A stretch of 61,000 bases of DNA from Symbiodinium natans (lineage: Eukaryota > Sar > Dinophyceae > Suessiales > Symbiodiniaceae), in the NCBI GenBank assembly GCA_905221605.1, contig CAJNDS010002501.1, positions 52,501-113,500 on the forward strand, given 5' to 3'. The notes below the pieces were generated by a model, which saw only the letters and a program-made list of their open reading frames with translations, was not told the origin of the DNA and searched no databases. Below, one piece after another: positions 29,442-41,200 of the stretch (within the stretch, counting starts at the first letter, position 1; each line of letters begins with the position of its first letter). Position numbers and translations under genes: made by a program.

Positions 29442-29663
29442 TTAGGGTGTGTTCTCTGAAGTTGTGAAGACTTTCATGACAGTAGGGACTTCCCAGACAT
29501 TGGGGAGAGGGAGGAGGGCATTGCTGAATTTGCGTTGTCTCTTGTATTTTGGTAAAGCCATGTAGCCGTGGTTCCAGTGGTCAAGGCTGGGGGGGCTTCG
29601 GGTCAAAAAGTCCTTGCGCAATGGAACTCGAAACGGGGCACGCGGCATACTTTCGAGACTCAC
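29442..29663 (-). CDS. Candidate 5' exon of gene 2 or small hypothetical ORF
   Basis: Seventy-three codons from ATG. It is rich in Pro, Lys and Arg, with a stretch reading WNHGYMALPKYKRQRKFSN. It lies upstream of the first gene 2 exon I can place. A GA donor (CGCAAG|GACTTT) would allow splicing after residue 17, but I could not join it in frame to 29100 with confidence. No family recognised. Confidence 0.25.
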   Translation of the reverse strand: MSLESMPRAPFRVPLRKDFLTRSPPSLDHWNHGYMALPKYKRQRKFSNALLPLPNVWEVPTVMKVFTTSENTP

Positions 29664-29772
29664 CCTAAGGGTCCATGTACCTAATTATTAGATACTTGGG
29701 CCCTAAAGTCCTTAAAGAGGAGGTACTTTAAGGCCCAAGTACTCCTTATTTAGGTACATGGACCCTTAGGGT
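29663..29772. mobile_element. Palindromic element E
   Basis: CCCTAAGGGTCCATGTACCT at the left and AGGTACATGGACCCTTAGGG at the right are perfect complements. The arms continue inward (TACTTGGGCC / GGCCCAAGTA). About 110 bp. Confidence 0.8.
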
Positions 29773-30581
29773 CAGGTTTTGGTTGTAGAATCTCAAGACC
29801 ACAGGATTTCGGGTTTCAGAGCTTTTGGCTTGAATCTGATATAGCATGGCCGCGCCTTCTGCCCACGCTCCGCGCGAGGCTGCAAACGCGGACTTGTGCT
29901 GCAAGACTCCAGCAAGCAAGCTCAGGGAAAAACCTCGTTTGAGAAAAAACCCTGAGCTCCGCCGACCTGCAAACTATACAGACTCGCCAGCCTGCGCGCA
30001 CACCCCACTGCCAAGAGACAAGCGGAAAACCCAACACACCACACCAAGCCAAAACCAACCAAAAACCCAAAGCACCAACCCAAGAAAGAACCCAAGCAAA
30101 GGAAAACCAAAGAAGACCCAGCACGAACCCCTGGCAGAGAGGAGGGCGAACAACTGGAGCAGTTGCAGGCGGCTGGAAAAGTAGCGGCCCTGTGAAGGCT
30201 CTGCAACAAACGTTGGAAGAATCCCCTTACACGAGCTTTTACGCAGGCCCTCCAGGCGCAGCGAAAGCCAACGTGGAGGGGGGGGGGGGGGGGGGGAAGT
30301 TGAGGGGCTTAGCCTCGCCCAACACAAGTACTCCTAGCATCTTCACACTAGGTTGCCCAGTGACCTAGGATGAAAAAGGGTGTTTTTTTGCTTAAAGGGG
30401 GATATAGGGGAACCTAAACCTACCAAAAAGGGAATAAGGGGACTACTAGGCATCCTAGCACATCATGCAATCATTCGCTAGCTAGGAGTAATAATAAGTT
30501 AGTTTACATTAATTATAGGTGCAGTGCGAGAGCACGGAGGATCTATGAAGACAACATCAGCGGGACTCTCTGGAAGTGAGA
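29664..30581. other. Intergenic region between gene 2 and the nitrate transporter
   Basis: It holds palindromic element E (29663-29772), a plus-strand ORF of 112 codons (29846-30184; basic, Thr/Pro/Lys-rich, no family recognised, probably chance), a poly-G tract (about 30280-30296) and MITE-like element C2 (30348-30458). There are no telomere arrays from about 29450 to 32200 except one short unit at 29433. Confidence 0.6.
30348..30458. mobile_element. MITE-like family C, copy C2
   Basis: Same layout as C1, in the NRT2 downstream region. Confidence 0.75.
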
Positions 30582-32026
30582 TCAGATCACGTCAAGGGAC
30601 TCCGGCTCGCCCTTGGCTTTGGTGATGCACCCGTCGTGGCCCTGGATGAGCACGAAGAGACCCATGACGGCCGATGCGATCACGATAAACCCAAGGATGA
30701 ACAGGACATCGTCGGCCTCCGATGGGCCAAAACGGAACATGAGGCCCCAGCACACAGCGCCGACGTTGCCCCCAGCGCCCACCACTCCGGACACGGCGCC
30801 AGTTGCGGTGGGCTTCACGTAGGGTACGATTCCGAAAGTGCAGCCCTCCGCCATCTGAACACCGAGCGAGAAGAGCAGCAGGACGCCGATAGTCGCACCC
30901 AGAGAGTCCATCTGGTGAAGATCAGGAGCATGATGCCCTCCCAGACCAGAGAGATAGACTGCGCATAGATGCGCCCGCGCATGCCGGTGGTGCCCGCGCC
31001 GAACAACTGGAACAGCTTGTCAGATAGAGCGCCGCCCATAGCGCGAGCGAAGAGGTTCATGAGGCCGAACAGGGAGGCGATGAGACCCGCAAGGGAGACC
31101 GACAGCTCGTACTTGGTCTCCAGGTACCCAGCGAGGATGTTGTTCATGGTGACCTCAACGCCGAAGCAGGCCGCGTACTGGATGAACAGAATCCAGGCGT
31201 TGTACTGGAAGAAACCCTCCTGGAACGACTTCTTGGACGACCGGCGCTCCATTGTGCCCCTCTGCTCCAGTTCCTTGAAGTTGCCCTTCGGCGAGTCGTC
31301 CGAAAAGAAGTACATGCTAATGCCGGTACCGCATGTCAAAACTCCGGGGACGATGAAAGAAAGGCGCCAGGCCTCCTCGTCGTCAAAGCCAGTGCGGAAC
31401 ATGTTCCACACGCCGACCATGAGCAGCTGAACAGCACCGCCTCCAAGGTTGCCCCAGCCACCAGCCATGGCGTTGGCCGTGCCCACAATCTCCTTCGCGA
31501 ACAGCTGCGAGCACCACGCCTGGCATGGCACAAAGGTCGCGCCCAGGACACCGATGACAAAGCGGATGATGACCAGGCCAGTACCGTTGTTCACGAGACC
31601 ACCGAAGAAGACCGGGATAGCTCCGAACGTCAGCAGCATGGAGAACATGGTGCGCGTGCCGAACCTGTCGCACAGAGGGCCCACAGCGAAGCGCATGAGC
31701 ACGGTCGACGCCACAGATGCGATGTTCGCGTTGTACACCTCGTCCTTGGTCAGGCCCAGGTCCTTCTTGATCTGCGGCATCAGCGGCGCGAACGCGAACC
31801 ACGACGAGAAGGCCATGAAGAAGCCGAACCACGCGAAGTGGAAGCCGCGCATGTGCGGCCGCTTGAAGGAGAGCAGCTTGATCTCGGTTGCGCGGTCGCC
31901 CTGCTTCGGGTCCACCTCGCAGTAGTAAGTCTCGTACTTCTTCCACGAGCTCTCGTGCTTGTTCGTCGTCGGGAGTTCGCCGTCGGCGGCCTTCTCGGGG
32001 GTGGACATCTCTTCGGGGGTGGACAT
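30582..32026 (-). CDS. NRT2: Gene 3: NRT2-type nitrate/nitrite transporter, single exon with one frameshift
   Basis: A major facilitator superfamily membrane protein that moves nitrate/nitrite with protons. Frame 1 (32026 to about 30912) gives residues 1-372. It includes the MFS loop GPLCDRFGTR (116-125), the nitrate signature AGGWGNLGGG (188-197) and Arg residues in helix 2 (R112) and helix 8 (R328, ARAMGG) matching the substrate-binding arginines of the family. Near 30911 the frame shifts by one base. The remainder (30911-30582) starts MDSLGATIGVLLLF and has the second nitrate signature GAGGNVGAVCWG, ending at TGA. Combined length is about 480, normal for NRT2. There are no introns, unlike its neighbours. 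The frameshift is either a sequencing error or a real lesion. ATG 32026 was chosen; an in-frame ATG six codons later follows an 18-bp duplication. Confidence 0.96.
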
Positions 32027-32071
32027 CTCTACCGCAGCTATCTTGCTTGCTACCGCAGCTATATTGCTTGC
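31991..32071 (-). repeat. Two tandem duplications at the 5' end of NRT2
   Basis: An 18-bp direct duplication encodes MSTPEE then MSTPEK at the N-terminus (31991-32026), so either Met could start translation. Just upstream a 21-bp unit TACCGCAGCTAT-TTGCTTGC (plus strand) is repeated at 32030-32050 and 32051-32071 with one mismatch. No copy of the dinoflagellate spliced-leader sequence is visible there. Confidence 0.85.
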
Positions 32072-32299
32072 TTGGAGCCTGCACTGCCGGAGGGAATGTC
32101 ACTAGTATGGCCTTAAGAGAGGACCCCTTAGATACCCCTTCTATATACCCTCAAAACCTAAGGGATGCTCCCTTTAGGCTCGGACATTTTAGCTTCAAGG
32201 TGTAAGTTTAGGGTTTAGGGTTGAGGCTTTGGGGGTTGGGGTTCAACCCTAAACCCTAAACCCTACCCCTAAACCCGACATGCGAAACTCCCACCCCGC

Positions 32300-35200
32300 A
32301 ACCCGATCTTGGGGCTTCGCGGGTATGGGCGTATGTGTTTTTGATGTACCCCGAAGCATAGCCGGGCTTTGTCCGCTTCTCTTGAACCTGGATAGCCCTA
32401 AACGCTAAACCCTAAACCCTAAACCCTGTTTCGTCAGCACCTTCCGGGCACCTGAGGCAACTACCTTGAACCACTCTTTTGTGTTACGTTCTAAGAATCC
32501 TCGAAGGGGTTTGGGTGCCAGGAACAAATATGAACATTGGGCTCTTCCAGTAGGCCCTAGGCCCTAAGAAACGAAGCCTAGCCGATGCAAGTCGGGTGGT
32601 TGTCTAGTAGTTTTTAAGTGCCGGACTGTCAATATATATACATATATATATATAATGCCATATAGACAAATATAAACATAACATTATATATGCAATACCC
32701 GTGAAACTATCACCCTAACACCTAAACCTTTAGCCCCCAACAGCATCAGGTGTTAATTTAGGGTCCCGGGATTAAGGTTAAGAGCATCTGGTTCTTAGAC
32801 GGGAATTAGGGAGCTAGTGACCACTACCCAAACCCCAAACCCCAAACCTGCTTCGTTTGGAGTAGTTAAAAGTATATAGGGAACTAGATAGAAACTACTA
32901 CCGAAACGAGACCCTAAACCCTAAACCCTAAAACCTGCTTCGTTTTCAGTAGTCCAGTAGCGACTTCATCTTTGTCAGCAACTCGGTGTCGTCGCCTTCG
33001 CCGCGCTCGCGCGCCTCAGACACAGCATGTTAAAACCAATCTTGGGGGACTGGGATTACGAAGGTTTAGGGTTTAGGGTTTAGGGTTTGGGGTTTGGGGT
33101 TTGGGGTTTGGGGTTTGGGGTTTGGGGTTTGGGGTTTGGGGTTTGGGGTTTGGGGTTTAGGGTTTAGGGTTTAGGGTTTAGGGTTTCGGGTTTAGGGTTG
33201 CGGGTTTGACAAGAGTCTTTACATTAGCTCTGTCTGATGCCCTTGTAGGGTTTAGGGCTTAGGGTGTAGGATCTTCCCTGAACCCTGAATCAGAAACTCC
33301 TCACCCTAAACCCTAAACCCTAAACCCTAAACCCTAAACCCTAAGCCCTAAGCCCTTGCTCCCATGCCTAAATTCTGGTACGTGGACCGCCAGCCCATCA
33401 AGGGTTCTTTTCAGCTCCTGGGAGGGCTTTTTTTCGGGCTCCGGCAAAACTCGGCCGGGGTTTAGGGTTTAGGGTTTAGGGTTTAGGGTTTAGGGTGTAG
33501 GGTGTAGGGTTTAGGGTTCGGGGTGTAGGGAGTCCGAGGGAACTCGAGGCAGGATTTGACTGAGGCTTCGTCGGTCGCAATCAGGCGCTGCAGCTGGTTC
33601 TCCTGGGTTTTTGTGCCTAAACCGTAAACCCTAAACCCTAAACCCTAAACCCTAAACCCTAAACCCTAAACCCTAAACCCTGAAAAGACTCCCTCAAAGT
33701 GATCCTCTTTACACCCAATATTGACGGGTTTAGGAGGTTGCTTGGGACTAACAGTCCTCAATGGGGGTTTATAGTCGGGGGTACTAGAATCTTGAGTAAG
33801 GACATGTTAGTATAAGGGGGAACATCCCGACCCTAAACCCTAAACCCTAAACCCTAAACCCCAAACCCTAAACCCTAAACCCCAAACCCTAAACCCTAGA
33901 CCCGAAACCCCCTCCTTCCGCGTGGCTTTCCAGCTTGGGAGCTGACCCCGAAGCCCCATAAGCTCCAAGGTTCATGGGGACTTAAAAAAACCTAAACCCT
34001 AAACCCTAAGCCCTAAACCCCAAACCCCAAACCCCAAAACAGAAACCCTAAACCCTAAACCCTAAACCCTAAACCCTAAACCCTAAACCCCAATTATAAG
34101 TCCACTTGTAACCTACTTAGAGGACTTAGGGGGCTTATAAGTGCAGTCAAAACTGGGGTTCCTTGGAGTTCATGGGTGTTTATAAGCAGGGTTATAAGTA
34201 GGGTAACTATGGTTATCACCTTATTTAGGTTATTTATAACCCCACTTATAAGTACCCATGGACCTTCAAGTATAAGTACCCTGAACCTCCAAGTACACCA
34301 ATGCGGTCGCTGGTGCGCGACAGCTCAGAGGAGGAAGGGCCAGGTCCCTAAACCCTAAACCCTAAACCCTAAACCCTAAACCCTAAACCCTAAACCCTAA
34401 ACCCTAAACCCTAAACCCTAAACCCTTGGAACCCTTGGAAGCCTTGGAAGCCTTGGAACCCTTGGAACCCTTGGAACCCTCGGAACCCAAAACCCTGGTT
34501 GTTCGTAGCTCTCGCCTTCGGCATTGAGGGCCGTGCTCGCAGCTTTGGGATGTTGTACTAAACCCGACACCCTAAACGCTGAACCCTAAACCCTAAACCC
34601 TAAACCCGAAACCCTAAACCCTAAACTCTCTGAGGCTGCCGTCATACGGACACTCACACCCTGGCCTTGAACCCCTAAACCCTAAACGTCTGAACTTGTA
34701 AATGTCTGAACCCTAAACCCCCACCCACTAAGCACTAACCCCTGTACTTCTGAACCCTAAACCCTAAACCCTAAACCCTAAACCCTAAACCCTAAACTTT
34801 GGGGCTGAGTGCTCTGTACCACAGATGCTGAAAGCACTGGGGCTGCTGCGACCACCCGGGACGCCGTGGGCTCCGCTCGCACAGGGCCATGGCGAAATAG
34901 CCTGGCTTCTCAAAGGGCTTGGGATTTAGGGTTTAGGGTTTAGGGTTTAGGGTTTAGGGTTTAGGGTTTAGGGTTTAGGGTGTAGGGTGTAGGGTTTAGG
35001 GTTATACAGGGTATGTGGGGTAGAAAGGGTACATAGGGTATACAGGGTATGTAAGGTATATAGAGGATATGTATCGTATGTAGGGTATATAGGATATATA
35101 TATATATAGAGTATATAGGGTATGTTGTAGGGTATCCGGATTATACAGGGTACATAAGGTATACAAGGTATGTGGTGCATAAAGGGTGGGGGAAGCTTTA

Positions 35201-38200
35201 CGGCATTTTAGGGTTTAGGGGGTTCCTAACGCTTGAGGGGTTTAGGGGTTTTAGAGGTCTAGGGTTATTAGGAGATATACCTCCCAAGTAGCACGACTGC
35301 GATACCCGACGCGCCACTTAAACAAAGGCCCTTGCAAGGGCCTGATTCTGGGCATATATACCTGAAGCACTATACATCCTAATCCCCAAACCTTAGAACC
35401 TAAGCCCCAAGCCCTAAACCCTAACCCCCAGGCCCTGAACCCAACCAGAAACCCTTAACCCTCAGCCCATCCTCGTAGTGGTGGTAGAAAAGGTATTTGG
35501 ACCTCTTGCGTCCCTTGAGTTTTGGAGGCTGGGGTGGGTATGTTTTTGGTTTAGGGCTGAGGGTTAAGGATGTAGGTGTATAGGGCTCAGCGTTTAGGAT
35601 TCCGGGTTTAGGATTCAAGGTTTACGGCTTGTTTAGAGCAAACACGACATGTCGATATGTTTAAGGGCCTAAAGCCAAGAAGCTAAACCCCAAGCCCTGG
35701 GTTTTGGGCTGAGGGCTTTTCAGGGTTGAGGGCCCAAAACCCTAAACCCTAAACCCTAAACCCTAAACCCTAAACCCTAAACCCTAAACCCTAAACCCTA
35801 AACCCTAAACCCTAAACCCTGTAGGGCTTCAGGTCAGAGGGTTTAGCTGCCTCTCCCTCTTCCCAGCATCAGCAGGATCTGCAGCACGTGAGCCTCGCTG
35901 CAAAGTGTTCATGGGATGGGCAAGACAGGGTTTAGGGTTTAGGGTTTAGGGTTTAGGGTTTAGGGTTTAGGGTTTAGGGTTTAGGGTTTTGGGTTTTGGA
36001 GTTCAACGGCCTCTGCAAGGCGTCAGCAAGGCCGCCAGCGGGGCGGCCGCTAGTGGCCGCAAGGAGCGCCACATCCTTGGACCCTGGCTCAGGGTTTCGG
36101 GTTTAGGATTTGGGGTTTGGGGTTTGGGGTTTGGGGTTTAGGGTTTAGGGTTTAGGGTTTAGGGTTTGGGGGTTGCGGTTTGGGGTTTGGGCCTGGCGCA
36201 GGGTTAATTATTCTAATGGCCACCAAGAGGGCAATTTCGGCAACTGTGGGAAGGAAGGGAACTATGGGCTTATAAGGGCTTAAGGCTTAGGGCTTAGGGT
36301 TTAGGGTTCAGGGTTTAGGGTTTCGGGCTCAGGGTTTAGGGTTTTGGGGTTTGGGGTTTAGGGCTTAGGGATTGTGTACCTCGATATTCTATGCTTGCGC
36401 CCGCAAGTCACTATGCAGAACATCTTTAAAGCCCAAGCAGTCCCTATGTAAGTGCAGTTTTACGGGGGTTTTAGGGAACGGGGCTTGGGGTTTAGGGGGT
36501 TGAGGATTACTTGGAAGCCCTACAGTATTGACCTGGAAAGTCTACTTAGATCCCCTAGAAACACTAAACCTTTTTTCTCATCACCATAACTCAAACGGGC
36601 GTTCAAGTCAAGTACGGGTTTAAGGACTTGGTAGTCCGGTAACTACACATTGAAATTAAATATGAGTACTTACCTTCTTGGGGTTGGTTACTTTTTCAGG
36701 GAACCTTGACCCGAAAAAAGGACAAAAGGGTACCACTGACCCTATACCCTAAGCCCTACAACCTAAACCCTAAACCCGAACCCCAAACCCCAAACCCTAA
36801 ACCCTAAATCCTGAACCCTGAACCCTGAACCTAATCCCTAAATTCTAAACCCTAGGGGTCCCACTGGGCCACCAGGGTTGGGACAGCACCCTACTAATGG
36901 AGCCCAAGATACCTCAACACTTGGAGGTTCATGGTACTTAATAAGCAGCTATAAATGTACTTATAGCTGTACTTTTAACCATATTAGGGCACTGAAGGGA
37001 CTTATAAGTGGGTTATAAGTACAGTTATAGCTGGCTAATTAATAAGTACCATGAACCTCCAAGCAGGGGTCGTTCAAAGGATGAGCCGGGTCCGCACGCA
37101 AGAAAACAAGAGGTTCTCCAGGGGTTTAGGGTTTAGGGTTTAGGGTTTAGGGTTTAGGGTTTAGGGTTTAGGGTTTAGGGTTTAGGGTTTAGGGTTTAGG
37201 GTTTGGGTGACCCAAGAGTAACCCAGGCATAAAAAGGGTGCCGGCTCATCAGCGACCGTAAACCCCAAAACAAGGAATAAGGGCCTACTCCGGGTCCTAG
37301 TAAGAGAGGACGGGGCATACTAGAATCAGGCCTCAAGACCTATAGGGGCCTGGTCAAGTTGCGTGGGTATGTTGGGTAGTTGATATTAAAAACCCTAAAA
37401 CCTAGACCCTAAACCCATAGTCCATCAAGGCAGCCTCAACCAAGGAGATGGCAGCACCGCAGCAACAGGCCAAAATATCCCCCGGCGGGGCGAAAAGGGG
37501 ATTTAGGGGTTTAGGGTTTAGGGTTTGGGGTTTAGGCTTTAGGGTTTAGGGTTTAGGGTTAGGGTTTAGGGTTTAGGGTTTCGGGTTTAGGGTTCAGGGT
37601 TCAGGGTTTAGGGTTTAGGGTTGAAGGGGGGGGGGGGGGGGGGGGATTTCAGGGTGTTTTCATGCGGTTAAGCAACGACGATTCGTAGGGTTGGAGGGTT
37701 CGAAGGTAGGGCTGCAGGTAGTGCAAATGCTCATGCCTGAAAGTCTCAGGATTCCATCTCTCAACTTAGCTTTGGAGTAGACCCTGGAAAAAAAGTATGT
37801 ACTTTTTAGGTATCATTAGCTATAATAGGAGCCCAAGACCAAAAAAGTATTAAAGTATAGTACTCCAAGACCCAGTCAACAGCTCAGGGATATTGGGGTT
37901 CGGCTGGGACTAAGAATTCGGCTTCTTCAGGGGTGCTTCCGGTTAGGGCTTGTGGTTCTGTTTAGCTAAGCTGTCCTGAGAGCCGAGAAGAAAAGTCTGC
38001 CTTGTTGTGTTTCTTGAAAAGGGGATATCCTAAACCCCGTTTCAAAACCTCAAATCCCAAACCCATCTAAACTCTGAAAAGCAAGCAATGTGGCTATAGC
38101 TACGACTCGACAGGAAAGCCCAAGCTGCAGCTCATCAAGGGATATAAGGAGGGCTATCCTCCAAACTCACGTGACAACAGTACTAGTACTCCAAACCTTG

Positions 38201-41200
38201 AATCCTAAACCCAAAAGGCTAACCCCTAGTAAAACCTTTAACCGACGCCCTTTGGGCCTCTCGGGTAATATAGGGGCCTTATGAACTAGAATAGGGCTTT
38301 GGGGGGTCATTAGGGAATACTATCAGCAATTATTCGACCCCTACCCCTAAACCCTAAACCCGTAACTGCAATATAGGGCTTAAGATTTGCGGGAGATATG
38401 GTGGGGTAGGAGGAGGGTCAGGATGCCAGCACTTGGGGTTTAGGGTTTAGGGTTTAGGGTTTAGGGCTTAAGGTGCGGGGGTTCAGGGCTTGGAGTTTCG
38501 GGTTGAGGGTTTGGAGTTTTAGGGTTTAGCCGTTGCTAGCCTCTGCTCGGCATTCAGTTTCACTGAGACGTGATTGGATATTAGGGAATGGCCACTGATT
38601 GTTGAGATATATGGGGGTTTAGGGTGCTTAAAGACGTATTGGGGCTCTCTGGGCAACTGACTGTCGCACCCTCAGGTAGTTCTCTAAATTAGGGTCCCGT
38701 CTTAAAGGGTGCCGCCTTATAATGGGAACCCAAAAAGTAAGGGACCCTAATTTAGACAACTACCCTAAACCCTAAACCCTAAACCCTAAACCCTAAACCC
38801 TAAACCCTAAACCCTAAAGTCTTTGCAAACGATGTCTTCAGAGATCCCCAGATCCCCTAAACTTGATAACCAACATATCAAAGAAAGCCCACACCGAATA
38901 CAGGGTTCAGAGTTAGGGTCTGGAGATACAGCCCTAAACCCTAAACCCTAAACCCTAAACCCTAAACCCTAAACCCTTGAACCATCCCCACAGCCTGGGC
39001 GTGAGCCCCCTACATGCTACGACCCTCAAAGACCCAACCCCCAAACCCTCAGCCCTGAATACTGAGGGTTTAGGGTTTAGGGTTTAGGGTTTAGGGTTTA
39101 GGGTTTAGGGTTTAGGGTACCCCGGGCCCCAAACCCTACCCCCTCAAACCCTATGGCCCACATCTTAGATCGCCGGCTTGGGAAAAAACATGACCTGAAA
39201 TAGTGGCGAAGCCCTCTTGTATTCGGGCTTAGGGTTGCAAGCTTTAAGAGGCTGCAATCCTACCAGGTAATTACCCAAAAGGCAACCTTCAGGGTTTAAA
39301 AGTTTAGGTTTTAGGGTTTAGTAGGGGGGTACTACCGGTCTGATAGACTGTAGGTGATCTCGGGCGCTGCGGAGTACTACAACCACTGGGGTTCTCGGCT
39401 TTAGTTCAGGGATTCAAAGACCCTAAACCCTAGGCCCAAAACCTTAAACCCTAAATCCGGAAGTTGAGTTGAAGGGACTCTAGGTGATTTCTTAAAAGCG
39501 CGGAGAGGGCAGACCCTGATCCCGCCTGGCGCCCGAGTCTGGACTGCCTTGGACGCGCGCGTGCCGGAAAGTCGAATGGACAGAAGGAACCCAGAGGTTC
39601 AGGGTTTAGGGTTTGGGGTTTGGGGTTTAGGGTTTCAGGTTTAGGGTCTAGGGTCTAGGGTTTAGGGTTTAGAAGACTATGACTGGGTGACCCAGATTCC
39701 TTGAGGCTTATCCTGGGCTTCTGTGGGCTCATTCAGGCCTTAGTTGGGGGGTGTGGACCCTGCCACCCCCCTAAACCCTAAACCCTAAACCCTGGTTCCT
39801 TACGAATCTCCGAACCTTAGGCTCTGTTAATGTAGAAACCCTAATGCGGGTCTGAAACCCTAGCAACTTCGGCCTTGCTCACACTGGTAGCCTTAGGGCT
39901 TGCCTGGGGGCCTAATGCAGTTCCTTTTTTGGGTTTTGGGTTTCGGCTTTAGGGTTTAGGGGGTAGTTGTAGGGGGTTCTAGTATACTAACCCAAACAGG
40001 CACCACATAGGAGCCTTTAGGCAAAGCTCTGAGGATTAAGGGTTGCGGGTTTCTGGGTTTAGGGTTTCAAGTGTTACGGCTTTAGAGGTTTTAGGGTTCA
40101 GGGGTCAAGGGATTGAAACCTTGGGTTCGACAAATTGAGCCTTAGGGCAGCGATAAACCTGCGGATTAGCCCAGTAAGGAAACAGATACGTCAACACAGG
40201 CCAGCACGAGTGCAATTTCCATCTAGGGATTCTTCTACTGGTCGTTTCGGTGGCGACGGAGCGGGGGTTGGGGCTACAGACTGTGGCTGTTAGGTGTGTG
40301 TGTGTGTGTGAAGCCCCTGCTGACCTCCCCCAAACCCCTAACCGCTAAACCCTGAACCCCTAACCTAACCCTGAACCTCTGAACCACTAAACCCTAAGCC
40401 CTAACCGTAAACTCTACACCCGAAACCCAAAGTCCTAAACCCGTAACCCCTAAACCCGAAGCCCTAATCCCTAATCCTAAACCCCTAACCCTAAACCCGA
40501 AATCCCAAACCCTAAATCCTGCACCCCTACACCCAAAAAGCCCCGCCAGTCTAAGGGTAGTTACATGGTCCCTTTATATGGGCCCTCAAAAGGGGCCTTA
40601 TATACCCGTTTATTTCCCCTATACAATTAAGGGCCCTACATCAGAACCCTTTAAAGGAAGTAAGGGACCATATTAAGGGCCCATGATACTACCCTAAACC
40701 CCAAACCCTAAACCCTAAACCCTAAACCCTGAACCCTAAACCCTTAACCCCCAACCCTAAACCTCGAAACCTCCGAATAAACGTAAACTCCAAACCCAAA
40801 ATCCTAAACCCCGAAACCCCGAAACCCCGAAACCCCTAAACCCCGAAACCCCGAAACCCCTAAACCCCTAAACACCTAAACCCCTAAACCCCTAAACCCC
40901 TAAACCCCTAAACCCCTAATTAAACCCCTAAACCCCTAAACCCCTAAACCCCTAAACCCCAAACCCCAAACCCTAAACCCTAAACCCTAAACCCCAAACC
41001 CTAAACCCCAAACCCTAAACCCTAAACCCTAAACCCTTAGAGCCATCCCCAGAGCCTGCTGTCTTAGAAAGCGGCGATGGCCGACTCGGGGTGGAGGCCG
41101 CCGTGAAAGCCCAAGGGGAGAACCACCTCTGGGTTTAGGGTTTAGGGTTTAGGGTTTAGGGTTTAGGGTTCAGGGTTCAGGGTTCAGGGTTCAGGGTTCA

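Larger units (their letters stand above)
33603..37422 (-). other. Gene 4 introns between 33603 and 37422
   Basis: They contain MITE-like A3 (33741-33828), B5 (about 34160-34270) and B1 (36919-37063), a nonamer array (CCTTGGAAC, about 34425-34490), a TATA/GGGTAT zone (35000-35180), long TTTAGGG and CCCTAAA arrays, and unique stretches. Open minus-strand stretches at 34495-34555, 36190-36250 and 37080-37125 are exon-like but have no AG|G acceptor in the right place. Confidence 0.55.
37435..41081 (-). other. 3.6 kb intron of gene 4
   Basis: It holds telomere arrays, a poly-G tract (about 37626-37645), MITE-like H (38674-38764) and D2 (40554-40694), and a GT run (about 40292-40310). The long octamer array CCCCTAAA/CCCCGAAA (about 40805-40960) is also here. 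A 120-bp segment at 39480-39600 is open on both strands and was not assigned. Confidence 0.55.

Noticed and set aside
29846-30184. 112-codon plus-strand gene
   Set aside because: Low-complexity Lys/Thr/Pro composition, no family, opposite strand to all supported genes; the minus frames are equally open.
40805-41040. CRISPR array
   Set aside because: The units are 7-8 bp telomere-like repeats with no spacers; the organism is clearly eukaryotic.
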